A stretch of DNA of 64,000 nucleotides from the NCBI RefSeq assembly GCF_028281565.1, contig NZ_JANQJQ010000048.1, positions 62,001 to 126,000 of the forward strand. Reading direction: 5' to 3'. This DNA comes from Seonamhaeicola sp. (lineage in GTDB: Bacteria; Bacteroidota; Bacteroidia; Flavobacteriales; Flavobacteriaceae). A program made the translations under genes and the position numbers. Position 1 is the first letter of the stretch; every line of letters starts with the position of its first letter. Shown here in pieces: positions 1 through 11,643 of the stretch. The notes beneath the pieces were generated by a model, which was given only the letters and a program-made list of their open reading frames with translations, did no database searches and had not been told where the DNA came from.

Positions 1-3000
1 ATAGTCCATCCAAAGTTATTAATCATGTTTTGCCTTGCTGTTTCTCCAAGACAATATTGACTATTCCCGGCACTAAAAGAGACATTACCCTGTAAAAGTT
101 GTGTAGTCCAGCCTAACAACAAGCCATCATAATTTTCGGTCGACAAAGTGACATTGTTGAACATCTTATTCATGTTATTAACCTGACTTACATCCCAGTC
201 ACCTAAATTTTGGTCAAAAGAAGTTGCTCTGTCAAACATTTTCCCCATATCTGTCACCGAACCTACATCCCATACACTAATATCCTGATTGAAGTCTTTA
301 GCCTTTCTAAACATGGCAGACATATCATTCACACTACTGACATCCCAGCTACTGATATCCTGATTAAAGTTATTAGCCTGGTCAAATATAAACGACATGT
401 CCTGAACAGAACTAACATTCCAACCACCTATATCCTGATTAAAATCAGTTGCCCTGCGAAACATTCTATGCATACTTACAACACCGGAAACATCCCAGGT
501 ACCAATAGGTTGATTAAAAGAATTAGCAGCACTGAACATAGAGTTCATATCTGTTACATTGCCAACATTCCAACTACCGATATCTTGATTAAAATCCCTG
601 GCCTTTCTAAACAGCGCTTTCATATCGACTACTAAACTGACATCCCAATTACTAAGATCCTGGTTAAAAAGTGTTGCTTCTTTAAAAGCAGAATTCAGGG
701 ATATTATAGAACTCGTATCCCATGTGTTAAAAGACGTAGTTCCAATTAATGAATTACAACCAAAAAACATCCCTTCTAATGAATTAACTTCCGTTAAATT
801 AGGTGCATCTGTAGCGACAACATCTAAATTAGAACAGCCTTTGAAAGCATTTTTCATAGAAGACCATGCCGTACTACCCCATTGATCTACAGTTACTATT
901 TTTTTCTTATCACCGTTATTGTTAAAATAAATTCTTGGAAATTCTCCGGATATGGAAACCGTGTAAGTTCCGGAAGCAGCGTAAGTATGTGTTATACTTC
1001 CCGTAACATTGGAATTGGAGTTCCCATCGCCCCAGTCAACAGAATAATTATAATTTTCTGATGAAAACGTAGGAATACTGATTTGATTTGACCCTGACAC
1101 ACCGGGATTATCTGTTTTAAAGGTCATCACAAAAGGCTGGTCAACAACGCAACCTGCTTCCTTACCGCCATCTGTAATAGTCCAATTAAACGCATCTACC
1201 AAAGTTTGCCTGGAAGCTTCACCTAAACAATATTCACTATTACCTCCACTAAAAATAATATTTCCGGGTATTGCCGTTTCTCCTGTATCTAAGGTAGCCC
1301 AACCTATTAACAACGCATCATAGTTTTCGGTATCTAAAGTAACCCCTGCGAACATATCTTCTGCGTTCGTTAAACTGGAAATATCCCATCCTCCTAAGTC
1401 CTGTTCAAAATGACTGGCGTTTTGAAACATGGCGCGCATGTTTGTGACCTTAGAAGTATTCCATCCGCCTATATTCTGATTAAAATTCGATGTACCAAAC
1501 ATGACTTCCATGTTAGTTACATTGGATGTATCCCAAGCACTAATGTCCTGATTGAAATCTAATGCCCCCCGAAACATGTTTGCCATAACGGTTACCGAAC
1601 CGGTATTCCAGTTACCTATATCCTGATCGAATACACGGGCATTCCGAAACATATTTCTCATACCGGTTACCGCTCCAATATCCCAACTTGCTACATTTTG
1701 GTTGAAAGACACTGCATCTAAAAACATGTTATCCATACTAATAACTGTTGCTGTATTCCAATTCCCTATATCTTGATTAAATGCCCTGGCATTAGAGAAC
1801 ATATTAGCCATTGTAGTAACTGATGACGTATCCCAATTACCAATATCCTGGTTAAAAACGGTTGCCTGGGCAAACATAGTAGACATATTAGTAACTAAAG
1901 CCGTATTCCAATTACCTATATCCTGATTGAAGATACTCGCGTTGAAGAATGTGCATTGCATTCTAAGTACTGATGAAGTATCCCAGGCCCCAATATCTTG
2001 ATTGAAGTTTGATGCGCCGCTAAACATAGAACTCAAAGATGTTACCTTACTAATGTCCCAATTGTTAAAATTCGAATTTCCTACTAAAGATACACAACCG
2101 TTAAACATGGATTGTAATGAAACAGCATTAGGGAAATTTGGTATATCTGCAGCTACTACATCTAAATTAGAACACCCGTGAAAGGCTCCTGCCATAGATT
2201 GCCATTCTATATCTCCCCATTGGTCAATAGTCAATAATTTGTCTTTGTCTCCTTGATTAGCAAATTGAATCTGTGGAAAATCTCCTGTTATTGATACCGT
2301 ATAAGTTCCCGGTGCTACATAAGAATGTGTAGCTTCCCCTGTTTCACTGGTAGTGGTGCCATCTCCCCAATCTACAGTATAATTATAAGTCAAGAATTGA
2401 TTTGTTGGAATAGTAATTTGATTATCTGACGAAACTCCGGTGTTATCAGTTTTCCATGTTGTTACGAAAGCGCTCTGCGGACAATTAAGTCCGCCATCAA
2501 TAATGGTCCAGTTATAATTATCTATAATACTTTGTCTGGCATTTTCACTCAAACAATACAAACTATTACCTCCATTAAACGCCAAATTAGGTTGCAATGT
2601 CAATGAGCTCCATCCTTGTAAAATGCTATCATAATTTGCCGTAGATAGTGTAATATCTTTAAACATATCCTCAATGTTGGTGACACTACTAATATCCCAA
2701 CCACCTAAATCCTGATCAAAAGAGATCGCATTCGAAAACATACTATTCATATTCCTCACCAAACTAACATTCCAGCCACTTAGATCTTGATTGAAATCTT
2801 GAGTATCTCTAAACATATTGCTCATGCTAAGAACAGAACTCACATCCCAGCTACCAATGTTTTGATTGAAGACTCCGGAAGCAAACATGGCTGTCATATC
2901 CGTAACGCTGCTCACATCCCAATTACCAATATCCTGATTAAAAGCGTCTGCATTATTAAATACGGCTACCATTCTGGTAACCTGACTGGTATTCCAAGCA

Positions 3001-6000
3001 CTTATATCCTGGTTGAACGTGCTAGCCGCTGCGAACATACTTCCGATATCTGTCACATTGCCAATATTCCAATTACCTATATCCTGATTGAAAGCTGTAG
3101 CAAGCTGAAACATCCCTCGCATGGTTAAAACCGAACCAACATCCCAATGTCCTATACCCTGATTGAAAAGTTCTGCACTTCTAAACATCAAGCTCATATC
3201 TGTTACGTTGCTGACATTCCAATCACTTATATTTTGATTAAAGACAGTTGCGGCTGAAAACATTCCGTTCATATTTGTTATAGTGCTCACATCCCAATCG
3301 TTTATAACATTATTTCCAACCAAACTAGTGCATCCTGTAAACATCTGTTCCAAATCGGTTACATTAGAAAGATTAGGAACATCTCCAGCTATAACATCAA
3401 GATTAGTACAGGCTCTAAAAGCGTTATTCATGGAAGACCAGATGATATCTCCCCAGCTATCAACTGTTACTATTTTTTCTCTATCGCCGCCGCCATCGAA
3501 AAATATTCTTGGAAAATCTCCGGTTATTGAAACAGTATATGTTCCCGGTGCTGCATAATTATGAGTAATATCTCCTGTAACTCCGTTATCAGAGGTTCCA
3601 TCTCCCCAATCCACTGTGTAATTGTACAGTTCTCCCGAAAAGGTAGGAATGGTAATTTGATCAGCCCCTGATACACCAGCATTGTCAGTTTTCCAGGTTG
3701 TTACAAAAGGTCTAGAAGGGCAGTTTAAACCGCCGTCAGTGATAGTCCAACTATAATTATCTATTATATTTTGCCGGGCAGTTTCTCCAAGACAATATTG
3801 ACTATTACCTGCACTAAATATGACATTAGGCTGCAAGCTCGAAAGATTATTCCATCCGATCAAAATAGCGTCGTAATTTTCCTGAGATAGCGTAACATTG
3901 GTAAACATTTCAAACATGGTTGTAACACCACTCACATTCCATGACCCCAGATTTTGATCAAAATTTATGGCATCTTTAAACATTCGTTGCATGTTTGTAA
4001 CAGCACTTACATCCCAAGAGCCTATATCCTGATTAAATGCCGTTGCTGAATTGAACATAAACCTCATATCCCGTACATTGGAAACGTCCCAGGAACCAAT
4101 GTCCTGGTTAAAAGCCGTGGCTCCGTTAAACATGGATCCCATATCTGTTGCATTGGATACATTCCAACTTCCGATATCCTGGTTAAAATTTGTAGCATTT
4201 CCAAACATACTTTCCATAGTGGTTACAGAACTCACATCCCAAGAACCTATATCCTGATTAAAAACACCTGCACTTTTAAATAATAAATCCATATTGGTTA
4301 CCGAACTCACATCCCAATTACCAATGGGTTGATTAAAAGCTAAAGCCTTGTTAAACATCACAGCCATATTCCTTACAGAACTTACATCCCATGAGCTTAT
4401 ATCCTGATTAAATTCAAACGCGTCTGAGAACATACTTCTCATGTTAGTAACATTACTCACGTCCCAGGAGCTTATATCCTGATTAAACACCCAAGTGCTA
4501 TTTAAGGCTGACTCCATGTTAGTTACAGAGCTTACATCCCAGGAACCTATATCTTGATTAAAACTTCTCGCCAGAAAAAATAATAAACTCATATCAGTAA
4601 CCGAACTCACATCCCAGGCACCAATGTTTTGGTTAAAGTTTAGACATTCTCTGAATAGGGCACTCATTGAAGTGACATTACTTACGTTCCAACCACTAAT
4701 ATCCTGATCAAAAATATCACAGTCCCAAAACGTCCCATTCATAGATGTTACGTTACTTACATCCCAATTACCTATCGGCTGATTGAAAGACCTGGCCAAC
4801 AAGAACATTTCATCTAGGTTTATGACATTACTAAGGCCCCATGAATTAAACGAATCATTTCCGATAAGGTTTTGGCAATTAAAAAACATTCTTTCCATTG
4901 AGGTAACCTGAGATAAATCCGGTGAATCTATAGCCAGCATATCCAGGTTGTTACATCCGGAAAAAGCGTTTTCCATTGATAACCAACCAATTGTACCCCA
5001 GTTGTTAACACTTAACAATTTTGACTTGTCCCCCTGATTATTAAAGAAGAGCCTTGGAAAATCTCCCGATATAGAAACGGTATACGTTCCAGGCGATGTA
5101 TACGTATGTGTTATACCTGTAGTTACGCCCGAATCTGAAGCACCATCTCCCCAATCTACAGAATAATTATAGGTTTCTCCAGAAAATACTGGTATGGTAA
5201 TCTGATTGCTGGAAGAATCACCTGGGTTATCCGTTTTCCAGGTAGTTACAAAAGGTTGCTCAATAACACAATCTACGGTCTTGCCTCCATCCGTGATGAT
5301 CCACCCATCATTATCAATCATATTTTGTCTTGCCGCTTCACCTAAACAAAATTGCGTTTCTCCCGCGCTAAAAGTCACATTAGGCTGTAGATTTAAACTG
5401 TTCCAACCCATCAGAATATTGTCATAATTTACAACAGAAAGGCTTGTTAGGTTAAACATTTGTACCATATCAGTAACATTACTGACATCCCAACTTCCCA
5501 AATCCTGGTCAAAAAGAGTAGCCCGTTGAAACATAGATCGCATCGTAGTCACCGAACTGACATTCCAATTACTTATATCCTGATTGAAAGCAATAGCATT
5601 AGAAAACATACCATCCATATTAGTGGCACTGCTGACATTCCAACTTCCAATATTTTGATTAAAACTCTCGGCTCTAATAAACATTTGAGTCATAACAGCG
5701 ACATTGCTGACATCCCAATTTCCTATATTTCCATTAAAAGCAGTGGCCCTGTCAAACATGTGTTGCATGTTAGTAACAGCACTAACATTCCAGGCGTTCA
5801 GGTTTTGATTAAAATTGGGTGCCTGATCAAACATAAAGTCCATTCTGGTGACATTAGAAACGTCCCAATTACCGATGTCCTGATTAAAAGGTGTTTGCAA
5901 AAACATGGAGTTCATATTAGTAACAGCTCCTACATTCCAATTTCCGATATTTTGATCAAACGGGCTTATGGAAAACATGGAGTTCATATTAGTCACCGCA

Positions 6001-8042
6001 CTAACATCCCAGCCTCCAATATCCTGATTGAATGTGCTTCGATTAAACATGCGTAACATGGTAGTGACGTTACTTACATCCCAACTTCCTATATCACGAT
6101 TAAAATTACTACTGTCGAACATAGCGCTCATACTGGTAACATTGCCAACGTTCCAACTACCAATATCCTGATTAAAACTTGTCGCACTTGCGAACATAGA
6201 CCCCATGTTGGTAACATTACTAACATCCCAACTGCTAATATCCTGATTGAATTGAGTTGCATTATTAAACATAGCGGAGGTCGTTGTCACAGAAGACATA
6301 TCCCAACTACCAATATCAATATTGAATAAGGTTCCCTGAAACATATTATTCATAAAAAGGACATTGTTCACATCCCAATTACTAAAAGAGCTATTCCCAA
6401 CCAGAGAGGTGCAATTGGAGAACATCCCGCGCATGTTAAAGACATTACTTAAATCCGGAATATCGGTGGCTAAAACATCCATATTGCTACACCCTAAAAA
6501 AGACTCATCGAAAGACACCCATTGCGAATCCCCCCAATTATCAATAGAGATCAATTTTTGATTATCCAATCCATTCTGCCTAAAACCAATGTAAGGAAAT
6601 TGACCTGTTATTGTTACCTGATATGTTCCGGGAGTTCCGTAAGTATGTGTAATGCTTCCGGTTACATTTGAATTGCTGGTTCCATCTCCCCAGTCAACGG
6701 TATAATTGTAAGTTGACGTTACAGCTGTAGGAATGGTAATTTGATTATCATTTGAAATCCCCTGGTTATCTGTTTCCCATGTGGTTACAAAAGCATTGGA
6801 TGGTATGGGTGCTGATATTTCAAATATCTCTACACTACCCGCATTGGTGGCTGTACCATCATTCAAATACGCACTAATGGCTACCCTATTACCTGACCCA
6901 TCTAAACTTACGGACCATCCGGATTGGTTGTCTACGGAGGCCTCGCCATCAATATCACCTCCCAATTGTGTCCAATCACCTCCACTAAATTCATAAATTC
7001 GGGTATGCCCAGAGTTTACTGCACTACCATCATTCAAATAAGCTCCAATAGCCACTACATCTCCAGTATCATTCAGACTTACCGACCAACCTGATCGATC
7101 TATGGCTGCTTCTCCATCAATATCACTTCCTAACTGAATCCAATTGCTTCCATTAAATTCAAAAATACGAGTATGTCCCGATGCAGCTCCATTACCATCG
7201 TTTTCATAACCTCCAATGGCAACTATACTACCATTAGCATTTAGACTAACTGAATGCCCAAATAAATCCTCAGCGGCCTCGCCATCAATATCGTTACCCA
7301 ACTGTATCCAATCGGTAGAATTGAACTCAAAAACTCTAATATGTCCAGCATTAGGCCCTCCGTCATCATTTAATCGGGAGCCTACTGCTACCCTATTTCC
7401 ATCATCACTTATACTTATGGACCAACCGGCCTGATCTATTGCGCGTTCCCCGGTAATTTCATTTCCCAATAGTGACCAATCCCCATTAACATACTCGAAG
7501 ACTTTAGCACCTCCGGAATTCACACCATTTCCGTCACTCAAATAAGCCCCGACGACAACACGATTTCCATCGGCACTAAGTCCGACGGAATATCCGGATT
7601 GTTCTTCTACCGAGGTACCATCAATATCAGCCCCTAATTGCACCCAACTACCATTAGTAAACTCATAAATTCTAACATGACCTGAATTAAAAATGCCTCC
7701 TCCGTCATTTAGATAAGCACCTATTGCCACTCTATTACCATCAGCATCTAAACTAACTGACCATCCGGATAAATCCAATGCGTCTTCACCATCGATATCT
7801 GCCCCTACCTGGGTCCAACTACCACTGTTCATTTCATATACCCTGACATGCCCGGAATCAATGCCGTTACCATCATTTAATTGTGCTCCAATGGCAACAC
7901 GATTTCCATCGGAGCTAAGACTGACCGAATACCCGGATTGGTCACCAAAAGCTTCTCCATCTATGTCCTGACCCAATTGTGAAATCTGAGAAAAAACCAG
8001 TACTGGAAGCATACTAAAAACTAATAGATAAATTTTTTTCAT
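1..8042 (-). CDS. Giant BspA-like repeat surface protein with PKD domains, 3' end outside window
   Basis: An uninterrupted minus-strand frame runs from ATG at 8042 to the left edge, giving at least 2,680 residues without a stop. It opens with a signal peptide ([19 protein letters not shown]). Next come seven repeats of about 60 residues (about 8000-6800) with cores like [20 protein letters not shown], which could form a seven-bladed propeller. After these are five modules, each a PKD-like domain ([18 protein letters not shown] type, near 6700, 5150, 3600, 2380 and 1050), then many 25-residue BspA/DUF285 repeats ([16 protein letters not shown] type), then a linker ending WTITDGG. Repeat proteins of this kind are usually cell-surface adhesion proteins; a type IX secretion signal would lie beyond the edge. 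Ligand unknown. Antisense repeat-like frames here are shadows. Confidence 0.9.
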   Translation of the reverse strand, partial: MKKIYLLVFSMLPVLVFSQISQLGQDIDGEAFGDQSGYSVSLSSDGNRVAIGAQLNDGNGIDSGHVRVYEMNSGSWTQVGADIDGEDALDLSGWSVSLDADGNRVAIGAYLNDGGGIFNSGHVRIYEFTNGSWVQLGADIDGTSVEEQSGYSVGLSADGNRVVVGAYLSDGNGVNSGGAKVFEYVNGDWSLLGNEITGERAIDQAGWSISISDDGNRVAVGSRLNDDGGPNAGHIRVFEFNSTDWIQLGNDIDGEAAEDLFGHSVSLNANGSIVAIGGYENDGNGAASGHTRIFEFNGSNWIQLGSDIDGEAAIDRSGWSVSLNDTGDVVAIGAYLNDGSAVNSGHTRIYEFSGGDWTQLGGDIDGEASVDNQSGWSVSLDGSGNRVAISAYLNDGTATNAGSVEIFEISAPIPSNAFVTTWETDNQGISNDNQITIPTAVTSTYNYTVDWGDGTSNSNVTGSITHTYGTPGTYQVTITGQFPYIGFRQNGLDNQKLISIDNWGDSQWVSFDESFLGCSNMDVLATDIPDLSNVFNMRGMFSNCTSLVGNSSFSNWDVNNVLFMNNMFQGTLFNIDIGSWDMSSVTTTSAMFNNATQFNQDISSWDVSNVTNMGSMFASATSFNQDIGSWNVGNVTSMSAMFDSSNFNRDIGSWDVSNVTTMLRMFNRSTFNQDIGGWDVSAVTNMNSMFSISPFDQNIGNWNVGAVTNMNSMFLQTPFNQDIGNWDVSNVTRMDFMFDQAPNFNQNLNAWNVSAVTNMQHMFDRATAFNGNIGNWDVSNVAVMTQMFIRAESFNQNIGSWNVSSATNMDGMFSNAIAFNQDISNWNVSSVTTMRSMFQRATLFDQDLGSWDVSNVTDMVQMFNLTSLSVVNYDNILMGWNSLNLQPNVTFSAGETQFCLGEAARQNMIDNDGWIITDGGKTVDCVIEQPFVTTWKTDNPGDSSSNQITIPVFSGETYNYSVDWGDGASDSGVTTGITHTYTSPGTYTVSISGDFPRLFFNNQGDKSKLLSVNNWGTIGWLSMENAFSGCNNLDMLAIDSPDLSQVTSMERMFFNCQNLIGNDSFNSWGLSNVINLDEMFLLARSFNQPIGNWDVSNVTSMNGTFWDCDIFDQDISGWNVSNVTSMSALFRECLNFNQNIGAWDVSSVTDMSLLFFLARSFNQDIGSWDVSSVTNMESALNSTWVFNQDISSWDVSNVTNMRSMFSDAFEFNQDISSWDVSSVRNMAVMFNKALAFNQPIGNWDVSSVTNMDLLFKSAGVFNQDIGSWDVSSVTTMESMFGNATNFNQDIGSWNVSNATDMGSMFNGATAFNQDIGSWDVSNVRDMRFMFNSATAFNQDIGSWDVSAVTNMQRMFKDAINFDQNLGSWNVSGVTTMFEMFTNVTLSQENYDAILIGWNNLSSLQPNVIFSAGNSQYCLGETARQNIIDNYSWTITDGGLNCPSRPFVTTWKTDNAGVSGADQITIPTFSGELYNYTVDWGDGTSDNGVTGDITHNYAAPGTYTVSITGDFPRIFFDGGGDREKIVTVDSWGDIIWSSMNNAFRACTNLDVIAGDVPNLSNVTDLEQMFTGCTSLVGNNVINDWDVSTITNMNGMFSAATVFNQNISDWNVSNVTDMSLMFRSAELFNQGIGHWDVGSVLTMRGMFQLATAFNQDIGNWNIGNVTDIGSMFAAASTFNQDISAWNTSQVTRMVAVFNNADAFNQDIGNWDVSSVTDMTAMFASGVFNQNIGSWDVSSVLSMSNMFRDTQDFNQDLSGWNVSLVRNMNSMFSNAISFDQDLGGWDISSVTNIEDMFKDITLSTANYDSILQGWSSLTLQPNLAFNGGNSLYCLSENARQSIIDNYNWTIIDGGLNCPQSAFVTTWKTDNTGVSSDNQITIPTNQFLTYNYTVDWGDGTTTSETGEATHSYVAPGTYTVSITGDFPQIQFANQGDKDKLLTIDQWGDIEWQSMAGAFHGCSNLDVVAADIPNFPNAVSLQSMFNGCVSLVGNSNFNNWDISKVTSLSSMFSGASNFNQDIGAWDTSSVLRMQCTFFNASIFNQDIGNWNTALVTNMSTMFAQATVFNQDIGNWDTSSVTTMANMFSNARAFNQDIGNWNTATVISMDNMFLDAVSFNQNVASWDIGAVTGMRNMFRNARVFDQDIGNWNTGSVTVMANMFRGALDFNQDISAWDTSNVTNMEVMFGTSNFNQNIGGWNTSKVTNMRAMFQNASHFEQDLGGWDISSLTNAEDMFAGVTLDTENYDALLIGWATLDTGETAIPGNIIFSGGNSEYCLGEASRQTLVDAFNWTITDGGKEAGCVVDQPFVMTFKTDNPGVSGSNQISIPTFSSENYNYSVDWGDGNSNSNVTGSITHTYAASGTYTVSISGEFPRIYFNNNGDKKKIVTVDQWGSTAWSSMKNAFKGCSNLDVVATDAPNLTEVNSLEGMFFGCNSLIGTTSFNTWDTSSIISLNSAFKEATLFNQDLSNWDVSLVVDMKALFRKARDFNQDIGSWNVGNVTDMNSMFSAANSFNQPIGTWDVSGVVSMHRMFRRATDFNQDIGGWNVSSVQDMSFIFDQANNFNQDISSWDVSSVNDMSAMFRKAKDFNQDISVWDVGSVTDMGKMFDRATSFDQNLGDWDVSQVNNMNKMFNNVTLSTENYDGLLLGWTTQLLQGNVSFSAGNSQYCLGETARQNMINNFGWT

Positions 8043-8090
8043 TTTTATTGTTATTTAGAATTTATTATTTGTGTTATATGGAGTTTTTTA

Positions 8091-8357
8091 TCATTCGCCA
8101 AGAAAAGACAAGAACCGGTAGACTCTGAATATTATTATCAATGCGGATATAATGGCGAGGATAACCTTCAAAGTCCAGGTTAAAAACTCGCCAACAATCC
8201 ATCCGCCTATATACCCGATAAAGCCTCCAACCAGGAAACCAACGAATGCATTTAATTCCGGATCTTCATTAGCTACACCTGCACCTAATATAGCCCCGGC
8301 AAAACCTGCTATAAATCCTAATCCTTTTGAAAAACTATTACCTTCTTTATTACCCAT
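8091..8357 (-). CDS. Small glycine-rich membrane protein
   Basis: This frame encodes 88 residues from ATG at 8357; a TTG six bases upstream would add two residues. The sequence begins MGNKEGNSF. It then has glycine-rich hydrophobic stretches (GFIAGFAGAILGAGVA, then FVGFLVGGFIGYIGGWIVGEF) and a third hydrophobic stretch near the C-terminus (VILAIISALIIIF). The regular GxxxG spacing resembles glycine-zipper proteins that pack in membranes. It lies 48 bases upstream of the giant surface protein gene on the same strand, so the two could be cotranscribed. No family was recognised. An overlapping plus-strand frame at 8152-8385 is treated as a shadow because the minus frame has a coherent membrane pattern. 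Confidence 0.6.
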   Translation of the reverse strand: MGNKEGNSFSKGLGFIAGFAGAILGAGVANEDPELNAFVGFLVGGFIGYIGGWIVGEFLTWTLKVILAIISALIIIFRVYRFLSFLGE

Positions 8358-8478
8358 ATCCAATAATTTATTGTTTAAAATTTGAGAATAAATCTCTCAA
8401 TTATGAGTAACGATGTCAATAGGGATATTCCCGTAATCTTTTTACTATTAGTTAATTAATAATGTCTATTTTAGATGT

Positions 8479-10524
8479 ATGAAAAGTACTATCTCAAGTA
8501 AAAGAAGGCTAAGATTCGTTGACCATCTATTAATTTTTTGCTTTGGGATATTGCTAAACTCCAGTTCTTTAGCTCAAAATACTTATAAGGTTCGCGAAAT
8601 TATTAATAAAGCTGATAGTCTGATTAAAGTTGATAATTTTAACCAAGCGAATACATATTATGAGGAAGCATTATTATGGTCTATTGATAAAGGTTATCAG
8701 GATACCATTCCTTTATTGTATAAAAAAATAGCGACTTTATTAAGAAAAACTGAAAACTACGCTAAAGCCAAAATATACTATAAGAAAAGTATTGCTGAAG
8801 ACTCCACAACTATAACTGCTGCCTATTGCTATTATAGTTTGGCTATTCTTAAACGAAAAGAACACAGCAAAGACAGTGCCGTTTACTATCTTGAAAAATC
8901 CCTGAAAATCTACGATGGATATAATAATAAAGAGGCTCTAAATGTCTTTTTAAGTGCCGGAATTATATTTAAAACTAGGCAACAGTATAATAAAGCATTG
9001 AAGTACTTACTGAAAGCTTATGACGGCTTCGCTAAAATGAAAAACCTGGAAAAGCTAGCCAAAGCCTCCAATGAAATAGCTCAAATACAAACTGACATTG
9101 GAAGCAGTAAGAAAGCATTTTACTATTATTTTAAGGCCTTATCATATAGAAAACAGCTTAAAGATACCTCGGAAATACTTTTAAGTTATAATAATATTGC
9201 CAATGCTCATAAAGCTGAAAAAGCTTATGATTCTTCTCATATATATTATCAATCGTCCTTAAAATTAAGTAAAGAAAACAGCAGTCAGAGGGCTTCAATT
9301 CTATACAATATTGGAACCATCCACTATTTAAAAAGTAATCTGAGCCTGGCCAGAGACTATTACAAAAAGGCACTGGCTATAAACATAAAAAGGAATAACT
9401 TCAGGTCTACGGTATTCAATTGCAATGAATTAGCATTAATCCATCTTGAAACCAATGATGTATCTCAAGCCGAATATTATTTAGGCATTGCTAATGATTT
9501 AATATCAAAAGTGGAAAGCAACGAGTTAGTAGCCAGGAATTTTGAAATAAATGCCTTGTTAAATGTTCGGCTCAAGAAATACTTAAAAGCTTACGATTAT
9601 CAAAAACAATATACTCATCTCTACAAAACTATTTTTAATGAAAAAAGAGCTGAAGTCGTTCAAACCCTACAGGAGAAGTTTGAAAATGAAAAAGCACTAA
9701 ATGAAAACTTAAAGTTATCTCTTAAAAACAAACAAAATAACCTTCTAATTAAAGAACAAAAAACTAAAATTAAAATTAACAGATTATTACTTGTAGTTTC
9801 CTTCTTGATAATATTCTTATTATCAGCTGCTTTCTTATATATAAAACAAAGGAATAGGATTATAAAACAAGAACAATCTATTAATTACTTAAAAGCCATA
9901 TTTAAAGGCCAAGAAGAGATTAAAAGGCACATTAGTAAAAATCTTCATGATATTATAACCAATAATCTTGATGGTATTCGATTAAAAATTGAAGCTTTGT
10001 CTTTACAGGAAAATAAGTATGAAAAATCGTCGATTAATGACATCACTAAAAACTTAAAAAACATTAATCATGAAATGCGATTAATATCCCATCGCCTTTC
10101 ACCCCTCCATGATAGAATTAAATACAACAAATTGTCTGAAATCATTATTAACCAATTATCCGAATTTCAATCGTACAGAAAAATCATGGTATCTGTCGAA
10201 AATGATATCCCGGATGTTATCGATAATTTAAGGTTAGACTCACAAACTAACCTATACGGCATCCTTTTAGAGGCCTTAAATAACATTGAGAAACATGCAA
10301 AAGCCAGCAACATCCGAATCGCATTCCAAGCCGACGAAAAACAAAATAATTTGCATGTCGAAATTGAAGACAACGGAATTGGTCTGGAAGATAATAGTGT
10401 TGGCATTGGTATCATTAATATGGAGCATCGGACCAAATTATTAAAAGGCAAGTGTAGTCTATCAAGAACAAAAGAAGGTACAGTCTTCAATTTAGACTTT
10501 CCCATTAATCAAAACTTAAAATGA
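8479..10524 (+). CDS. TPR-containing sensor histidine kinase (HisKA_3/NarL-type)
   Basis: Encodes 681 residues. An N-terminal signal/anchor (about residues 12-33, ending SSSLAQ) is followed by tetratricopeptide repeats (about 40-400; e.g. YYKKALAINIK), a coiled region, a membrane span near 435-458 (LLLVVSFLIIFLLSAAFLYI) and a cytoplasmic kinase core. The phosphoacceptor is likely His490 in NLHDIITNN. The ATPase domain shows an N-box (ALNNIEKHAKASNIRI) and a G-box (DNGIGLED, then GIGIINM). This is the standard layout of Bacteroidota TPR kinases that pair with LuxR-type regulators: a periplasmic TPR sensor signals across the membrane. The stop overlaps the start of the response regulator by four bases, so the pair is translationally coupled. 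The signal is unknown. Confidence 0.93.
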   Translation: MKSTISSKRRLRFVDHLLIFCFGILLNSSSLAQNTYKVREIINKADSLIKVDNFNQANTYYEEALLWSIDKGYQDTIPLLYKKIATLLRKTENYAKAKIYYKKSIAEDSTTITAAYCYYSLAILKRKEHSKDSAVYYLEKSLKIYDGYNNKEALNVFLSAGIIFKTRQQYNKALKYLLKAYDGFAKMKNLEKLAKASNEIAQIQTDIGSSKKAFYYYFKALSYRKQLKDTSEILLSYNNIANAHKAEKAYDSSHIYYQSSLKLSKENSSQRASILYNIGTIHYLKSNLSLARDYYKKALAINIKRNNFRSTVFNCNELALIHLETNDVSQAEYYLGIANDLISKVESNELVARNFEINALLNVRLKKYLKAYDYQKQYTHLYKTIFNEKRAEVVQTLQEKFENEKALNENLKLSLKNKQNNLLIKEQKTKIKINRLLLVVSFLIIFLLSAAFLYIKQRNRIIKQEQSINYLKAIFKGQEEIKRHISKNLHDIITNNLDGIRLKIEALSLQENKYEKSSINDITKNLKNINHEMRLISHRLSPLHDRIKYNKLSEIIINQLSEFQSYRKIMVSVENDIPDVIDNLRLDSQTNLYGILLEALNNIEKHAKASNIRIAFQADEKQNNLHVEIEDNGIGLEDNSVGIGIINMEHRTKLLKGKCSLSRTKEGTVFNLDFPINQNLK

Positions 10525-11186
10525 CAAAAAAAGCAACCGTATTAATTGTAGAAGATTCGATTATTTTTGCTGAAGGTTTAGAAAAATTATTAAAGCACAA
10601 TGCTTTAATCTCAAGGATACTCATAAGTCACAATTACGACACTGCATTCAATTTTATAAAAAAGGAAAAAATAGATGTCGTTATATTGGATCTAAATTTT
10701 CACACTTCAAATTACGACGGTTTTACCATAGCAAAAAGATTAAGAAAGGATGCCCCAAAAATTAAAATTATAGTCCTCACTCAATATGCCAAAGTTGACC
10801 ATTATGATAATTTAATAAATGAATTTAAGGTTAATGGATATTTAGACAAACAGTTACCCGCGAAGCATTTATTCAATGCTATTGATGAAGTAATTAAAGG
10901 CAATACCTATATTGACCCCAGTTTAAAAAAAATGATCAAAATAGGTAGGCTATTAAAGCTATCGAAGCGAGAAAAGCAAGTCGTTGAAGAACTTAGTAAA
11001 GGGCTAACTCAAAAAGAAGTGGCCTCAAAACTATATATAGGACAAAAGACTGTAGAATCTCATGTAAGAAATATGTGTGAGCGTTTAAATGCAAAAAATA
11101 GCGCAGAACTTATTAGAATTTATATAAATTATAAAAACGCGCATAAAGAAAATTATGAATTCTCAATTCCTCCTTTTAAAAAATAA
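10521..11186 (+). CDS. LuxR/NarL-family response regulator
   Basis: Encodes 221 residues with a receiver domain (about 1-125) and a C-terminal LuxR helix-turn-helix (about 148-208). The receiver has the acidic pair Glu11-Asp12, phosphoacceptor Asp57 in VVILDLNF, and a lysine in GYLDKQ. The DNA-binding part reads LSKREKQVVEELSKGLTQKE and continues with the recognition-helix segment TVESHVRNMCERL, typical of NarL/FixJ regulators. It overlaps the kinase gene by four bases (ATGA) and is clearly its partner. A strong hairpin follows the stop. Its targets are unknown; the adjacent surface protein and small lipoprotein are possible but unproven. Confidence 0.93.
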   Translation: MTKKATVLIVEDSIIFAEGLEKLLKHNALISRILISHNYDTAFNFIKKEKIDVVILDLNFHTSNYDGFTIAKRLRKDAPKIKIIVLTQYAKVDHYDNLINEFKVNGYLDKQLPAKHLFNAIDEVIKGNTYIDPSLKKMIKIGRLLKLSKREKQVVEELSKGLTQKEVASKLYIGQKTVESHVRNMCERLNAKNSAELIRIYINYKNAHKENYEFSIPPFKK

Positions 11187-11211
11187 AAAAAGTAATATCT
11201 TAGCTACAAAA

Positions 11212-11241
11212 AAAGATGTTTGCTTTGATGCAAACATCTTT
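11212..11241. terminator. Bidirectional hairpin terminator
   Basis: Perfect 12-bp inverted repeat: AAAGATGTTTGC (11212-11223) and GCAAACATCTTT (11230-11241) around a six-base loop TTTGAT. A-rich sequence precedes it and T-rich sequence ends it. It lies between the convergent response regulator and small lipoprotein genes and can end transcription from both sides. Confidence 0.85.
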
Positions 11242-11290
11242 AAAAGTATACTTTATTTAAACAACTAGTTAACTATGCGGGATGTGACTA

Positions 11291-11473
11291 CTAGCAGTCT
11301 TCCGGGTCCTCACAAGGATCAGGAGGTATCGGATCTGACGGTGGATCTGATTCTTGAAAAACCTCTGGATTTGGAGAATTCTCATTCTCATTTTCCAGAC
11401 TTGTTCGGGTGCATGATTGTACAATTACATTTAGCATTGTTACAACGATCATTAATTTTAAAAAAATTTTCAT
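11291..11473 (-). CDS. Small acidic proline-rich lipoprotein
   Basis: This 60-residue frame starts at ATG 11473. It has a lipoprotein signal peptide (MKIFLKLMIVVTMLNVIVQ, then Ser-Cys as lipidation site near residue 21). The mature part is short, acidic and proline-rich, ending PPDPCEDPEDC with two cysteines. No fold or family was recognised. It converges on the two-component pair and shares the hairpin terminator at 11212-11241. A 10-bp inverted repeat lies directly upstream of the start. The opposite-strand frame at 11275-11475 has no such signal and is treated as a shadow. Confidence 0.65.
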   Translation of the reverse strand: MKIFLKLMIVVTMLNVIVQSCTRTSLENENENSPNPEVFQESDPPSDPIPPDPCEDPEDC

Positions 11474-11476
11474 AAT

Positions 11477-11513
11477 GCATGATTTTTAATTAATACTTAT
11501 TTTAAAATCATGC
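11477..11513 (-). promoter_or_regulatory. Inverted repeat before the small lipoprotein
   Basis: GCATGATTTT (11477-11486) and its exact complement AAAATCATGC (11504-11513) flank a 17-base AT-rich loop. The repeat lies immediately upstream of the lipoprotein ATG. It overlaps the end of a second 10-bp palindrome, TGCTCGAGCA, at 11511-11520. It could be an operator or an mRNA leader hairpin; function is inferred only from position. Confidence 0.35.
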
Positions 11514-11610
11514 TCGAGCACATAGATTTGAGATTAGAAACTCCGGATTAATCAACAAATCATGTTGCAATAATACTGACGAAATAAGAGTAATAAACGG
11601 TAGAGTTTAT

Positions 11611-11641
11611 ACTAGTAGAAACTAGTTCAAAAATTTTTGAA
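11611..11641 (+). promoter_or_regulatory. Palindromes directly before the 262-residue gene
   Basis: A 16-bp perfect palindrome, TTCAAAAATTTTTGAA (11626-11641), ends two bases before the ATG at 11644. It is preceded by ACTAGT-AGAA-ACTAGT (11611-11626), a pair of identical palindromic hexamers. The position suits a repressor operator or a hairpin covering the start codon. Both are AT-rich, so chance cannot be excluded. Confidence 0.35.
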
Positions 11642-11643
11642 TT

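Noticed and set aside
210-6056. Plus-strand frames with repeated IPxTxILIK-type segments (210-635, 2787-3128, 5460-6056)
   Set aside because: They are the antisense of the BspA/DUF285 repeats in the long minus-strand gene. The repeat character is inherited, and the minus frame is continuous with a signal peptide and PKD domains.
1-6500. CRISPR-like periodic repeats of about 75 bases
   Set aside because: The period is a multiple of three, the repeats are degenerate and in frame, and they encode the 25-residue BspA units; there are no unique spacers of constant length.
8152-8385. Plus-strand 77-codon frame opposite the small glycine-rich protein
   Set aside because: The minus frame has a clear membrane and glycine-zipper pattern; the plus frame is its shadow with no recognisable feature.
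10186-10200. ATCTGTCGAAA inside the TPR kinase gene, similar to the motif
   Set aside because: It has at least two mismatches to the consensus and lies inside a coding region away from any promoter.
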